DNA of 64,000 nt from Diphasiastrum complanatum (lineage: Eukaryota; Streptophyta; Lycopodiopsida; Lycopodiales; Lycopodiaceae), in NCBI GenBank assembly GCA_029204225.1, contig CM055107.1:25569391-25633390 (forward strand). Direction: 5' to 3'. The stretch's first letter is position 1; each line of letters starts with the position of its first letter. Positions 11,330-22,759 of this stretch are shown here, in pieces. The notes under the pieces were generated by a model. The model was given only the letters and a program-made list of their open reading frames with translations, searched no databases and was not told the origin of the DNA. Made by a program: the position numbers and the translations under genes.

Positions 11330-12942
11330 CAGATAGATTCTCAAAGTAAAGCCGGTCTTATCGCAGACAAGCTGAATGGATCCAATGATCATATATGGAA
11401 ATTTAAGATGAAGACCTTGCTAACCGCCAACGAGTTGTGGGATGTTGTTATAGGTATTGAAGTGAAGCCTGAAGGCGACACAGATGACTCAAATTGGAAA
11501 TCGAAGGATGGTAAAGCTTTCATGCTTATTATCCTCAATATATCAGATACTCAAATTGGCCACGTAGCTGAAGCCAAAACTTCGAAAGAAGTTTGGACAT
11601 CCTGAGCTCATAATATGATGTGAGAGACGTAACTAAAAAGTTACATTTTCAAAGGAAATTCTTCACACTCAAGATGTCAAATAATGATTTCTCCAGGATC
11701 ATATTAACCAGTTTAAGAATCTCTTGCAATAGATGGTCATTGTCGGATCAGTCATAGACGATCAAGACGCAATTATGACATTGCTTTTAAGCCTACCCTC
11801 TACATATGAGAACTGGATGATGATCATCATGACACCCTCAGATTTAACTCTTACCAAAGTTATCACTATGTTGCTGCAAAAAAATAATCGAAGAATCAAG
11901 ACACTCCGTCTACCTCTTTGTCTCATGCTCTATATGTCAACAAGGGCTCAAAATGATAGAGAGAAAATCTCCAAACAGTCTCCATCGAATCGAAAACAGA
12001 CTCAAGGTCAAGAACAATCATCGAATCCACATTCGTCGAAGAAAAAGATGTTTTGTAGGTGTTGCAAGCGCAATAACCATGAGATCTAGGATTGACGAAT
12101 TCTCAAAGCAAAGAATGAAGCCAAGCAACCGGATCAACAAGCAAATACAGTTACAGCATCTCCTGAAGTCAAAATGGATGAAGGCACTTTTATAGTCAAA
12201 GACAAATACACGAATTCGGATGATTTGTGGTTTCTGGATTCTGGAGCTACTCAACATATGACCAATCATCGTGAGATTTTCCATTCCTATACTCCTTACA
12301 ACACAAAGAAATATGTTCATCTTGGTGATGATAGCACTCACAGTATCGAAGGTGAAGGTACGGTAAGATTAAGATTCCAACATGATCAATTCAAACTACT
12401 GTCAAGTCTTGTATGTTCCTAAACTCTCTACAAATCTGTTATCAGTAAGTAGAATTACAGATTTAGGCCATAAAGTGGAGTTTGAGTCTGATCAATGCAG
12501 AATTATCGATAGAAATAATAAGATCCTTGCACTCAGCAAGAGGCATGGATACTTATATAGATTGGCACATTGTTATTCTGATTCTAGTCAAGCCCTGAAA
12601 GTCTCTGTTCTTGTCTGTAAAGCATTACTATGGCATCATCTCTTAGGACACTTGAATTATGCATCTGTTTCGAACATGTCCAAACAATCCCTAGCACTTG
12701 ATCTCGACTATCCTTCTGACAAAGTCGATCTCCCTATCTGCCATAGCTGCATCCTTGGAAAGCAGCTTGAATTCCTTTTAGATCGAGTCATAGGCATGCA
12801 ACAAAAGGTCTGTTATGTGGACCTATGCAAACTCCATCATTACTAGATGCAAAGTATTTCATTACCTTTATTAACGAATTTTCCAGAAGAACAGTTGTTT
12901 ACTTCATTAAGCAAAAATCAGAGGCTTTCATCAAGTTCATAC
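11330..12942 (+). pseudogene. Copia A2 gag-protease-integrase polyprotein, broken
   Basis: Gag begins around 11340 (HIWKFKMKTLLTANELWDVV at 11392-11450). It continues in another frame from 11733 (LLSLPSTYENW) and has a complete-looking zinc knuckle region CRCCKRNNHEI near 12050. The protease keeps the DSGATQHM active-site motif at about 12238. From 12382 comes LSTNLLSVSRI and the GAG-pre-integrase motif HHLLGHLNYAS..C..CILGKQ. Stops and frame changes occur between every block. Compared with A1 the zinc knuckle cysteines are better kept. The sequence ends inside the integrase. Confidence 0.85.
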
Positions 12943-13329
12943 CCATAACAACAAATAAGATTTTCACTTGAGAACATGACTTGAATAACATAGATTGTAT
13001 CTGAGTAGGAGAGATATCCAGAATAACATGCTACGAAATGAGGAGCCTTAGCGACCATTTATACTAATCAAAACATCCATTTGGTGAACTAGAGGGAAAT
13101 ATGGAAATTCAAATATTCAAGTCCCAATTAGGAGTCATGTGAAATATAGGTTCTCATCCTATCAAATATAGATAAAGTATGTTTCTATAATAACAAAATC
13201 AAATAGCTTGCTGAAACTAAAAATTATACAAAAGTAAATGATGCCACTCATAATAAGATAATATTGATGCATGTAATGGCCATCATATGGACATGTATGT
13301 CCATAATAATCAAATAACATCTAAGTGGC

Positions 13330-14640
13330 TATATCTAAGCTAGGTATTTGGACTGATTATGGACATTATGAATTTTTTGTTTTACCTTTTGGATCGATTA
13401 ATGCTCTCGGTTCATTTAACAAATGATTAAGACAAAGTTTTATCCATGTTGGACACATTTGTAGTAGTGTTTTAGGACTATATTCTTGTTCATAGTGAAA
13501 AACTAGAAGAACATGTGAAATATCTTTGTATTTTGTTAACTAAATTTGGACAAGAGCAGCTATATGTTAAAGTCCAAATATGAGTTCTTGAATCATGAAT
13601 CACTATATCTTGGTGATCAAATTACCACTCAAGAGACACTCAAGAGACAATTACGATAAGATAACATTGTTTTAGTAATTTCGAGAAAATCCCCAACTCC
13701 TAGGCTCTTCTATTATGGCGTCCCATGTTCAAATTTAACTTCAAGCGTACAAACTTGATAAAGACATATGCTTGAACTTAAGTTCAAGCACATGCTCCTT
13801 TGCTTGTTCGAGCACACAATTATGTACTAAAAATGGTAGAGAGAAAATTTAATTCATCCCAAAATCAAGATTTTTTTTTCAATATTACTAAAACAATGTT
13901 AGATCAAAGTAGCTATTGCATGGCTAAACTCACAAAATATTAGGCAATTGAAATCTGTTTTAGGATTTACAAAAAAATTCCAAAGTTAATTGAAGTGTAT
14001 GCTAAGATAGCAATGTTCTTAACTTTTTATTTGAAGAGAAAGATAACTAAAAAGACAAAATCAACTAGACCAATAGTATGAAATGAAAAATTGGATGAAA
14101 GATTTACTGCTCTCAAGGATCCAATTATTTGAGCTTATGTATTGTAGATTGTGAATTTAGATAGACCTTACATTGTAAAGTCTAATGCAATCTATTTTGC
14201 AATTGGGGCTACTTTTTGACAAAATGGTAAAGCAAGATGGTAAACCAGTCACTTTTGGAAGTAAGAGGTTGAGTGATACCCTTGTCATGTATAGTGCTAT
14301 TATTTAAGAAAATCTATCAATCACATTCTCAAAACTTAGAGAGACTATCTTTACAATAGTTTTTTAAGTGTATTGACCACCAGTCTCTAAAGTATTTATA
14401 TAAGCAGCTTGATCTCAGAGGTCATAAGATGGACATGAGTGAATCAGAATTTTCATACATCTAAGATGCTACTAATAAGGTATTTAATGTTCTTACTCCA
14501 CTAGATGAAGATAACAAACTTTTCTTCATGAGGATTTTAACTTTATGTTAGATTTGGTGTTCTTGGCTCTAATGAAACTAAACTTGGAAGTGATCTAAAC
14601 TTGGTTGGACAATACTTGTTGTTGATATTGGAAGTGAGTA
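13330..14640 (+). pseudogene. Ty3/Gypsy reverse transcriptase and RNase H, badly decayed (Gypsy C)
   Basis: Across several frames the plus strand gives the hallmark order of Gypsy RT: GHYEFFVLPFGSINALGSF (about 13365-13420), then ILVHSEKLEEHVKYL and CEFLNHESLYLGDQI-like blocks. After a gap come an RNase H segment with AIGATF.QNGK (about 14195-14230), VTFGSKRLS (about 14250-14275) and TDHQSLKYLYKQLDLRGHKM (about 14374-14434). Stops occur in every block. The matching integrase and 3' LTR lie at 18664-20060, beyond the Copia B insertion. Confidence 0.75.
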
Positions 14641-14874
14641 ACAATCATCAACTTTAGTCTTTTCCTTACCGATGTCTTGTTGTCTTGAAGGCAACATGTG
14701 CTTGCTTGAGAACCTTATGCCAGCCTCCAAGAAATCCACTTGTCACAAGTACCCTTTGTATTGTAACATCCCTTGATTGTTGTTGAAGACTTGGCAGAAA
14801 TCTCTTGATTTTTTTCATTGCTTGATGCTAAATCGATTCTGTAATATTTTCCTTTTTGTGATATTGTTGTCAAT

Positions 14875-15102
14875 TCATCCTAGCATGACTTTGTGTATTT
14901 TGTGATCTTTTGCCATGTTTCCAGTTGTCTCAAAGCCAAGTGGCAATAGGATCTTTCTTTTGTAGTGCATATAGAGTGGATTAGTCTGATAACAAGGTGC
15001 ATGGAGATTCATGTAGGATAATACAACTTTAGCTTTTTTGGATTGCCTCAATGGACAATCGAGACATGGATGGTTGACACCACATTTTGAATACCAAGTC
15101 AA
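14875..15102 (-). pseudogene. Possible Gypsy-type zinc-knuckle fragment
   Basis: A 75-codon minus-strand frame begins MTWYSKCGVNHPCLDCPLR, which resembles the C-x-x-C-x-x-x-x-H-x-x-x-x-C knuckle of retrotransposon gag but lacks the exact spacing. It is too short and diverged to assign with certainty; it may be an unrelated open frame. Confidence 0.25.
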
Positions 15103-15339
15103 AAAGCTTGTTGGAAAGGATGATTACCTAGAATTAATTCAATCTTGTGATCCATTGATCTAGAAGGTGGTAAAACTATGAGGTAATTCAACTTGAAACA
15201 CACCATGAAGTTTATGATCTTATTCTTTTCAATTTGCTTTTGATTTGAATCTACGGAGCTCAAATTTTAGAAATTTCATAGCTATTTAGATGCATTTCGG
15301 AAAAATATGAAATGGGCATAACAAATAAAAAATTAAGAT

Positions 15340-15994
15340 GGACTTCGGTAATTTTCTCTCTTCAGGATTTTGCGACAAAGTCGAAGGTGCCCTTAAAAAG
15401 GCGAAGGTGCCCTTGGAAAAAGGCAAAGGTGCCCTTGAAACTATTTAACTTAGAAAATAGATGACCTTTGGCATTTTCTCTCTCTTCGAGATTTTGCGAA
15501 AAAGCCGAAAGTGTCACATATCGGGGAAATGCGAAAAAGCCGAAGCTGTGGAAATCATAGTTCATTTTTGCAGACCACACTGTGGCGACACTTGGTGTAT
15601 TTCTGCAGACTATTTGTGACACTTAGTGTAATTCTGCAGACTGTTGCAACACTTAGTGTAATTCTGCAGACTTGTTTTAAATGCTAGTTCTTGGAAGTCC
15701 TTGAAGATGGCCAAGTATTCAATGACTTCAAGTAATTGAACTTAACATCTAGAACTTGAAATTATAACAGGATTGATTATCCTTTGCTAGAGATTAGCCG
15801 GAAGCCCATTGTAGAAGTTCTTCAAGTAAATTGGTTGTCTAAGTTTGTGATTCCTACAGGTATCAGATGAGCAGACGTAGAACCAAAGTTGGTTTCACCT
15901 GACCCTAGATCAATGATCAATAAATATGCAAGAAGAATTATGAAATAGAATTAGTCATTCACCAAGGATGAAATTGTGGGCTTAATTTCCAATA
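15340..15994 (-). repeat. Truncated 3' LTR of Copia B
   Basis: Begins TATTGGAAATTAAG (mutated TGTTGG) just after the polypurine tract CTTAAGGGGGAC at 16006-15995 on the minus strand. It matches the 5' LTR from 18663 to about 18000. The match ends near 15340, so the last half is missing. Confidence 0.75.
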
Positions 15995-16019
15995 GTCCCC
16001 CTTAAGTTCAGGTTGGTGC

Positions 16020-16759
16020 CTTGGTACTTTTGTCAGGTTTAGGATGTTGAAGAACTTCTGGTGCTTGATCCTGGGAAGCGCTTTGGTGAAGATGTCTATG
16101 ACCATTTCTGTTGTTGAGCAGTATTGAAGGATCACTTGCTCTGAGAAAACTTTCTCCCAAATAAAATGATACTGGATTTCTATGTGCTTGGATTTGCCAT
16201 GAAATCTGGAATTCAGTGATAGTGAATATAGCTCAAGTTGTCACACAAAATGGTGGTAGCATGGAACTGAGTGTGATGTAAGTAATAACCTGATCCATAC
16301 AGCTTCCTTTGAAGCTTGACATGCTACGATGTACTCTGCCTCTATCGAAGAAAGCGCAACTGATTTCTGCTTCCTTGAGTTCCACACAATCGGTCCCCCT
16401 GCCAGATAGAAACAGAACTCGGAGGTAGATTTTTAGGTAGAGACTATTCCTCCCCAATCTGAGTCGGAGTAGCCTCACATGATGAGTAGGTCGGTAGCAT
16501 TTCCATCATAACATAAAATGTGATCTAAACTTCCCTGAATATATCTCATCACTCTCTTTAATGCTTTCCAATGAGAGATCCTAGGATCAGATATGAATTG
16601 ACTTAACGTGCTAACAATGTATGCTAAATTTGGTCTAGTACACAACATTGCATACATTAGAGATCCGATTAGTAAATGATAAGGGTACTTCGCTAAGTCG
16701 AATACTTCACTATCATTCTCAACACAAGAAGGTTTATTCATAACAATACTTGGATCCAT
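16020..16759 (-). pseudogene. Copia B reverse-transcriptase tail and RNase H
   Basis: The minus strand reads PYHLLIGSLMYAMLCTRPNL, VSTLSQFISDP and HWKALKRVMRYIQGSLDH (16759-16475). In other frames it continues with IVWNSRKQKSVALSSIEAEY, HIEIQYHF and VIDIFTKALP-like blocks down to about 16020. These are the standard C-terminal blocks of plant Copia pol. Stops and shifts break the RNase H half. The end of this region abuts the polypurine tract. Confidence 0.85.
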
Positions 16760-16766
16760 TGGGGTA

Positions 16767-17135
16767 TCAATTGGTTATCAGACATATGGTTACATCGTGA
16801 GTCTCATACAAACTTGATAACAAGTGTAGTGCTTCCTTAGAGGTCTTGCATGTGGTAACGTGAGATATTTGGGAGTCGGCCAGATTGAGTGGGATACATG
16901 CTAGGGCCTTTTGATCTTTGATCCTCCAGGCCTTTGCTTGATCACCATCTTCTAGTTTCAGGTCTGCACCTTCTACTACATCCCAAAGATCTCTATCTAT
17001 CAACATCATTCTAAGTTTTAACTTCCAAATGTAGAAGTTAGAAGCATTGAACTTGTCAATGACTCTAGCTTCATTGAGTGATGAAGATGAAGAGCTACCT
17101 ATATGAGACATGATAACAGTATACAAATTGAACAA
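16767..17135 (-). pseudogene. Copia B gag N-terminal part
   Basis: A 122-codon frame contains NASNFYIWKLKLRMMLIDRD and LWDVVEGADLK, followed by ALACIPLNLADSQISHV, the Copia gag signature. It is clearly a different gag subfamily from A1/A2 (LWDVVEGADL against LWDVVIGIEV), although the LTR is shared. It ends near LHLLSSLYETHDV and the sequence then jumps to the RNase H region, so the frame is the residue of an internal deletion. Confidence 0.85.
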
Positions 17136-17163
17136 AATTAATCTCTCGGTTTATTTGAGCTAT

Positions 17164-17175
17164 GTTCTGATACCA
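17164..17175 (-). promoter_or_regulatory. Primer binding site of Copia B
   Basis: Minus strand TGGTATCAGAAC, four bases beyond the LTR end, complementary to initiator tRNA-Met with one terminal mismatch. Confidence 0.75.
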
Positions 17176-17179
17176 ATTT

Positions 17180-18663
17180 TGATGGGGCAAGGGAGATGCA
17201 AGAGAGTAGGAATATTGTGGAACAGCTCTCTCGTTCTAACTAGCTGCTAAATGCAAAAACAGTCTAAAAGACAGCTTATGCTAAGAGAAATCACAGCCTT
17301 AAGAGTTCTAATTGCCCAACAGGATCTTAAAAACTAATTCATACTATGAACTAGAGTATAGTTCACCGAAGAGATTAGAGATGGTTTGTATGTGGTACTA
17401 CTGAAATCAGATTTATCGTGAAGTATAGTTCTAGAGTAAATGGAGGAGCAGTATGATAACACGTGTTGCTTAGGCATCAAAGATGGCCATTGTCTGATAA
17501 AAAATTGAGGAGTTGTAGACGTCCGTGTTCTGATCAGAGTGAGTAAACAAGCGCCGCTCAAAAAGCAATGAAAGTGCATTCAATTACAACAAGCATTCAC
17601 CTACGTTTACACAGATAAAAACAAGTTGTTGCTATATTACACTGAAGCACAATACAGAATAGCAATTACAACCAAATGATGGTGTAACTAGGATGCTCAA
17701 ACAATGTGTCTCATGGACGGAGCAACGCGTAATTTGTGCTCAAACGATATACTTTTAGATTTCATCTGTGTATTAATTACAATCAATGCTTGTCACCTAA
17801 TTAGGAAAGCCGTTGTACTTGAAAGTATATGGCTTTTGTGACAACTGTACATAATGTATACGGTCAACAATTTAGCATCGTTGACACTAACGAGGACGTC
17901 GCTGATTCTCTCACTTCGCATTTTACGTGAAGTGGTTTTCTCTCACTTTGCATATTTCGGGAAGTGACTGAATGTTCCTCGTTAAAAAATAGACGACCTT
18001 TGGCATTTTTCTCTCTCTTCGGGATTTTGCGAAAAAGCTGAAGGTGCCCTTGGAAAAAGGCGAAGGTGCCCTTGAAACAATTTGACTTAAACAATAGATG
18101 ACCTTCGGCATTTTCTCTCTCTTCAAGATTTTGCGAAAAAGCCGAAGGTGCCTTTAAAACAGTTAAACTTTTGAACTATGAAAGTGTCGCATTTTGGGGA
18201 AATGCGAAAAAGCCGAAGCTGTGGAAAACATAGTTCATTTCTGCAGACTATGGCGACACTTAGTGTATTTCTACAGACTGTTTGTAACACTTAGTGTAAT
18301 TATGCAGACTGTTGCGACACTTACTATAATTCTGTAGACTTGTTCTAAATGCTAGTTCTTGGAAGTCCTTGAAGATGGCCAAGTCTCCAATGACTTTAAG
18401 TAATTGAACTTAACATCTAAAACTTGAAATTATAACATGATTGATTACCCTTTGCTGGCCCGATCAGCCAGAAGCCCGTTGTAGACGTTTTTCAAGTAAA
18501 TTGGTTGTCTAAGATTGTGGTTCCTGCATGTATCAGATGAGCAAACGTAGAACCAAAGTTGGTTTCACCTGACCCTAGATCAATGATCAATAAATATGCA
18601 AGAAGAATCATGAAATAGAATTAGTCATTCACCAAGGAGAAAACTGTTAGCTTAATTTCCAAC
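17180..18663 (-). repeat. 5' LTR of Copia B
   Basis: Starts TGTTGGAAATTAAG at 18663 and ends CCCCATCA at 17180 on the minus strand, about 1.48 kb. It contains the 30-bp tandem units (18240-18345) and many GCGAAAAAGCCGAAGGTGCC-like units (about 18000-18160). The segment 17700-18390 is shared, inverted on the page, with the A2 LTR. Confidence 0.7.
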
Positions 18664-19551
18664 ATGGAATGCCCAGTGACATTGTTAATAATAGAGATCT
18701 CAAGTTCATAGGTCAATTCTGGTCAGTAGTATCCCATAAACTAGAAACTTCCTTTGGTTTCAGTTTTTCTGAACATCTTGAATAAAATGGCTAGACTGAA
18801 AGGACTAATTGGACTATGGAAGATATGTTGAGGACATATGTTTCTCATAGACCATCTGATTGGGGATATTACATTCTTTTTTAAGATTGCATACAATAGT
18901 AGAAACATTTTGTTATAGGTTACATTTTGTTTATGTTGATGTATAGTTTTCAACCTAGATATCTAATTAATGTGGAGACAAAATTTGTTAAGATCCAGAA
19001 GGTTGTGGATTGCCTGCATGATATGTAAGAAATATAGCAAGGGGCAAAGGATAGTATGCATAGTGCTCAGGATAGAGCTAGCACTATGCCAATCTTAAGA
19101 GATCTCCCAAAGATTTTAAAGTTAATAATTGGCCTTATCTTAAAAATTCTAGGACATTACGTACAAGAAATCATTATAAACTGTCTAAAAATATTGTGAA
19201 TCATTCCGAATTGTACTAAATTTTGGTTCTTTAACTTATGAACTGAATTTTTAGGGCAAAACCCAGTATTTCATGTAAACTGATTAAAATTAAGTTTACA
19301 TGAAGATGAAATAGTTGGATTTGATAAGGATTTATCCCATTTACAAAATTTATCACTTAGTGTACATTTGGAGCCTGAGAGAGTACTCTGAACTAGAGAT
19401 AAACAATTGAGAAATTGTTTTATGTCTAAGTGCTTGATTCTTTGGAAAGGTTAGACTAAGGATGATGATTTATGAGAGAGAGTTAAAAGCATAAAGAAAC
19501 GGTTTCCTGAGTTCCGCTTCTGAGGACAGAAGACGTTCAAGGAGGGAAGAA
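18664..19551 (+). pseudogene. Ty3/Gypsy integrase and C-terminus (Gypsy C)
   Basis: The plus strand gives GMPSDIVNNRDLKFIGQFWS (18667-18726), then VVSHKLETSFGF, TERTNWTMEDMLRTYVSHRP (about 18793-18852) and AYNS, the usual integrase core. After a decayed middle part the end reads RFPEFRF.GQKTFKEG (19500-19545), the typical C-terminal tail of plant Gypsy polyproteins. The upstream RT/RNase H lies at 13330-14640. Many stops are present. Confidence 0.8.
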
Positions 19552-20060
19552 TGTTACATCCATGTCTTACATATATTATTCAACATAATTTTAGACTTGG
19601 ATACATGATACTCCAATACTCGAGATTATTTATTATGCCTCATTATTCTGGACTAGGCTAGAAATATAATTAATAACCTTGTGAGGACCCAGTCACACAT
19701 CTAATGACATGTGGAGCTAGTGCATGTGTTAGGCTATTAACACGGTGTAAGATATCAATAGTAATGAGAAGCATGTATGGGAACATTCTATGCTCGGATG
19801 GGAGCATGCACAGTAAAAGCAAAGTCTATATATCCATGGAGAATTTCGCCCTCTCCCATTCAAGTTTTTAGTTTTTATTACTAGTTTTCTCTCTTTGCAT
19901 CTGTATCCTGTCTCGTGGCTTGGGGGTGATGCTATTGGAGATTGACCAATAGCTTCTCATTGGTTGGGTGGTTTTGCTCCACTGTTGTTCCTTTGTGTGT
20001 GTCTTGTAAGCAAGATTTTGAGGTGTTTTCCCTTATTCTACGTATGCCAAGAGGAGTGTT
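19552..20060 (+). repeat. 3' LTR of Gypsy C
   Basis: Starts TGTTACATCC right after a purine tract (CAAGGAGGGAAGA, 19538-19550), the normal Gypsy PPT/LTR junction. A TATA-like TCTATATATCC lies near 19830. The 3' limit is not visible; 20060 is an estimate. Confidence 0.6.
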
Positions 20061-20099
20061 TCCGAGCCAAACCGCCCAACCAAATAGAAATTAAAGATC

Positions 20100-22150
20100 A
20101 AACCTCAATTAGCTTAATCCTTGAGCCACGTTGTTAGAATACATGAGAAGAGACATTTTTGTCAACTGAATATCAAAATTTGGAAATGAAGTAGGGGAAG
20201 TTTCTGTAGGTATCTATAGTCCATGTATTGTTAAAAAGTCAAGCCCACTTTGTTTCCAGTTACCAATTCTGTGATTTCTCATGAGAGAGGCGTGAAGAGC
20301 ATTTTTATAATCATACATTTTGAGTTTCAAACGATTACTTTTGAGATTAACTGACAGTGGGACTTTACGCTAGGTAAAGCTACAAACTTGGGCAATATTT
20401 GTATTGGTCAAATTTAATTGAGCTTCACAACTCATGAAAATTGGAGAATCAACTTCTTAATGAGTGCTTGTGGAATATTACCTTCTTGGTGTGAATATTA
20501 TCATCTTGATAGGTACATAGGGTGTGACTAAGATAAGAGAGATTTTGAATTTGAGACAACCTCTGATGTGACACACATTATGACTAGGATAAGAAAGATG
20601 TCGATGATCTTGAGACATAAGCTTGACAATATTGAAACACTCCCTCATTTTCGTATATGAGAGAAGATTTTGAATATCGACATACTTTTTGTACGTTCAT
20701 GCCTTTTCTTATGGTTATAGAGTCTTAAGTCATTAATAAATGATTGTGATCCTAATGTCCTTTTATGATTGTCTAACTTTTAATTCTACTAGTTGTCATT
20801 TGCTAAATGATTCGACTCGTGGTTTAGTGTCTTGCCATAATAAGCTTGACTTGAGTCTTTGCATTTTGCAGGCACTGCCTCTGTTTGACCCCAACACAGT
20901 GACATGCAGTGACATTGATGACCAAACTTTTTTTTTTCTTCGAAAAATATAATTTTTATATAAAACTGCCCATTGTTTTTGCTTGTGTGTGGAAAATTGA
21001 TACGTGTTTTTTTGTTCTATAAGTTTTTGTAGTCCTCGTACATTTCTAGATATATTTTCTTCAAAGAACTTATATTTCTATATACATGTGGTTGTGAGAA
21101 CCTAGACTTCAAGGCAGTGTTCAGGATACCTTTTGGGAATATCCTGCATTTTCTAAAAGTTGCCGTTTTTCGAAAGTTTTGCCTTCAAAATCCTACATCT
21201 CAGATATTTCACCGGCAAAATGCATAAAATTTACATTAATGAATTATTTTATTAACTCAATGAACCAATGTAAACCAGAGTTTAATAAGGATTTTTTACT
21301 TTACACAAATTTCCTACATATGAGTACAACAAACAAAAAATTGTGTGCATTTTGTTGTCATTTTTTTAAAGGTCAGCTTCTTGTAAGTTTTTTACTCAAC
21401 TGATTTTCAAAGAAAGACATTGATTTCATTCGTATACTTTGCCGGCTTTCTTGAACACTGCTTCAAAGTTGTGGGAACAAAGAAACTGGAGGAGAAAAGA
21501 AGAAGAAACACCCTGGTGCATTTATTCATAGAAAAAACTAGTAGGTACATTGATGAGAAAGATATATATGCCCCAGGAAGTTTAACCAAATGTAAGCTCA
21601 AACAAGAGTGAAGCTTGCACTAAAACTAGGATTAATCCAGATCTTGACATTAAAAATAAAGGTGCAAAAACTATGATGATGTCAATGGGAGTATGCCAAC
21701 TGACTGCAACATATCAGAAAAGTGAAGAGGTGGTGTGAAGGGAGATGAGATGTAGTAGGCCCAGCCACCGTTGCCCGTTGCAGGATTGATAGGGACTGAG
21801 CACGTTGTAGGGAATGGAAATACGTTGTTTGAAAGAGGCCAGGTATTCTCCAGAAAGAATACCTTAACACTTTGTCGTCGGATGGGTAAAATCATGTCGA
21901 TGGGTAAAATCATGTCGGGTATTGTAAAATTGTGCTTCTAATGCAAAAGACTAGGGAGTGTGGCAAGCCACTTGGCCTTGCCTTAAGTTGGTATTTTATT
22001 TTATTTTACGTGTTAGATGTAAATGTGACACAAAAAAGAAATTGTCTACTTTCATTAACAAAAGATGGGAAAACTCATCATAGTACAAAAGATTGCATGT
22101 GGGAAGTGTGAATGTTAGAAGGTGGTTAAAAAGTTATTGTTTGATGCAAG
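20100..22150. other. No gene recognised
   Basis: Short open frames only. An 18-bp direct duplication (ATGGGTAAAATCATGTCG, twice) occupies about 21882-21917. The minus-strand frame at 21671-21913 contains NPATGNGGWAYYISSPF, which I cannot assign to a family. Confidence 0.3.
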
Positions 22151-22545
22151 TCACCAGGTAGGGTAGTTGCAAGTTGTCCTAGTTCTTTCCAGGAATGTGA
22201 TGACAATAATGCTACTCTTTATGTTGAGTTTCATGAGAAGCAACAATACTTCCAACAATAGAAACCCGATGAAGGAGGCATACATGATATTTGGGTCACT
22301 GTATAGGTAATAATAAATTGGTGAGTGGTCACTCCAATAACAATACGTGACTCCATAAAAACTTTCCGAGTTGTGTACATGTGTATTTGTCCATATATGA
22401 TCTAACTGGCTTCCATACAATGTTGTTGTTGTGATAGTTTGTTGAAAACCATGTTTTTGCATGAATGTCGTAAGATGGTTGGCATGATTGTTGCAAGCAA
22501 GCATATTGATACTGAAGTCTCCAGGAGATTAGTTTCACAATTTAA
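22151..22545 (-). pseudogene. EEP-type endonuclease fragment of a non-LTR or Helitron-like element
   Basis: On the minus strand a GDFN-like start has decayed to NCETNLLET (about 22530). It leads to LTTFMQKHGFQQTITTTT, LYGSQLDHIWTN and YWSDHSPIYYYL (22460-22305). The LDH..TN..SDH.PI series is the C-terminal half of exonuclease-endonuclease-phosphatase nucleases carried by LINEs and some Helitrons. A frame change separates the GDFN part. No reverse transcriptase or helicase follows, so the parent type stays open. Confidence 0.6.
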
Positions 22546-22759
22546 TAAGTACTATTTAGATTGCAAGAAAGAGATATACGTTGAAGTTTGAAGGGTAAAA
22601 GTACCATTTTTGAAGCCAATAAAGTTAAATTGAAGGAAGAAAGCAACCTTGAGTTGAACTTTTCATGCAATATCGACCAAAGAGAGAAATCATCTAATAT
22701 CAAAAGATCTATGATATATCTGTCTGCCGCAATGGGAAATCTTAAAAGTATTTTCACAT

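Larger units (their letters stand above)
10194..12942 (+). mobile_element. Copia LTR retrotransposon A2, 5' portion
   Basis: An LTR (10194-11147, 5' truncated), a primer site (11148-11159), gag, zinc knuckle, protease, GAG-pre-integrase and the start of the integrase follow on the plus strand. Homology with A1 stops at about 12942 in the integrase, at the codons corresponding to KQKSEAFIKF. No 3' LTR is attached. It belongs to the same family as A1 by gag and protease sequence, yet its LTR upstream of about 10879 matches Copia B instead. Confidence 0.8.
15340..18663 (-). mobile_element. Copia element B, internally deleted, inserted into Gypsy C
   Basis: On the minus strand: 5' LTR 18663-17180, primer site 17175-17164, gag 17135-16767, an abrupt join to the RT end and RNase H (16759 to about 16020), polypurine tract 16006-15995, and a truncated 3' LTR 15994 to about 15340. 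Protease, integrase and most of RT are deleted between 16767 and 16759. The 5' LTR edge at 18663/18664 touches Gypsy integrase coding sequence, which shows the nesting. Confidence 0.8.
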
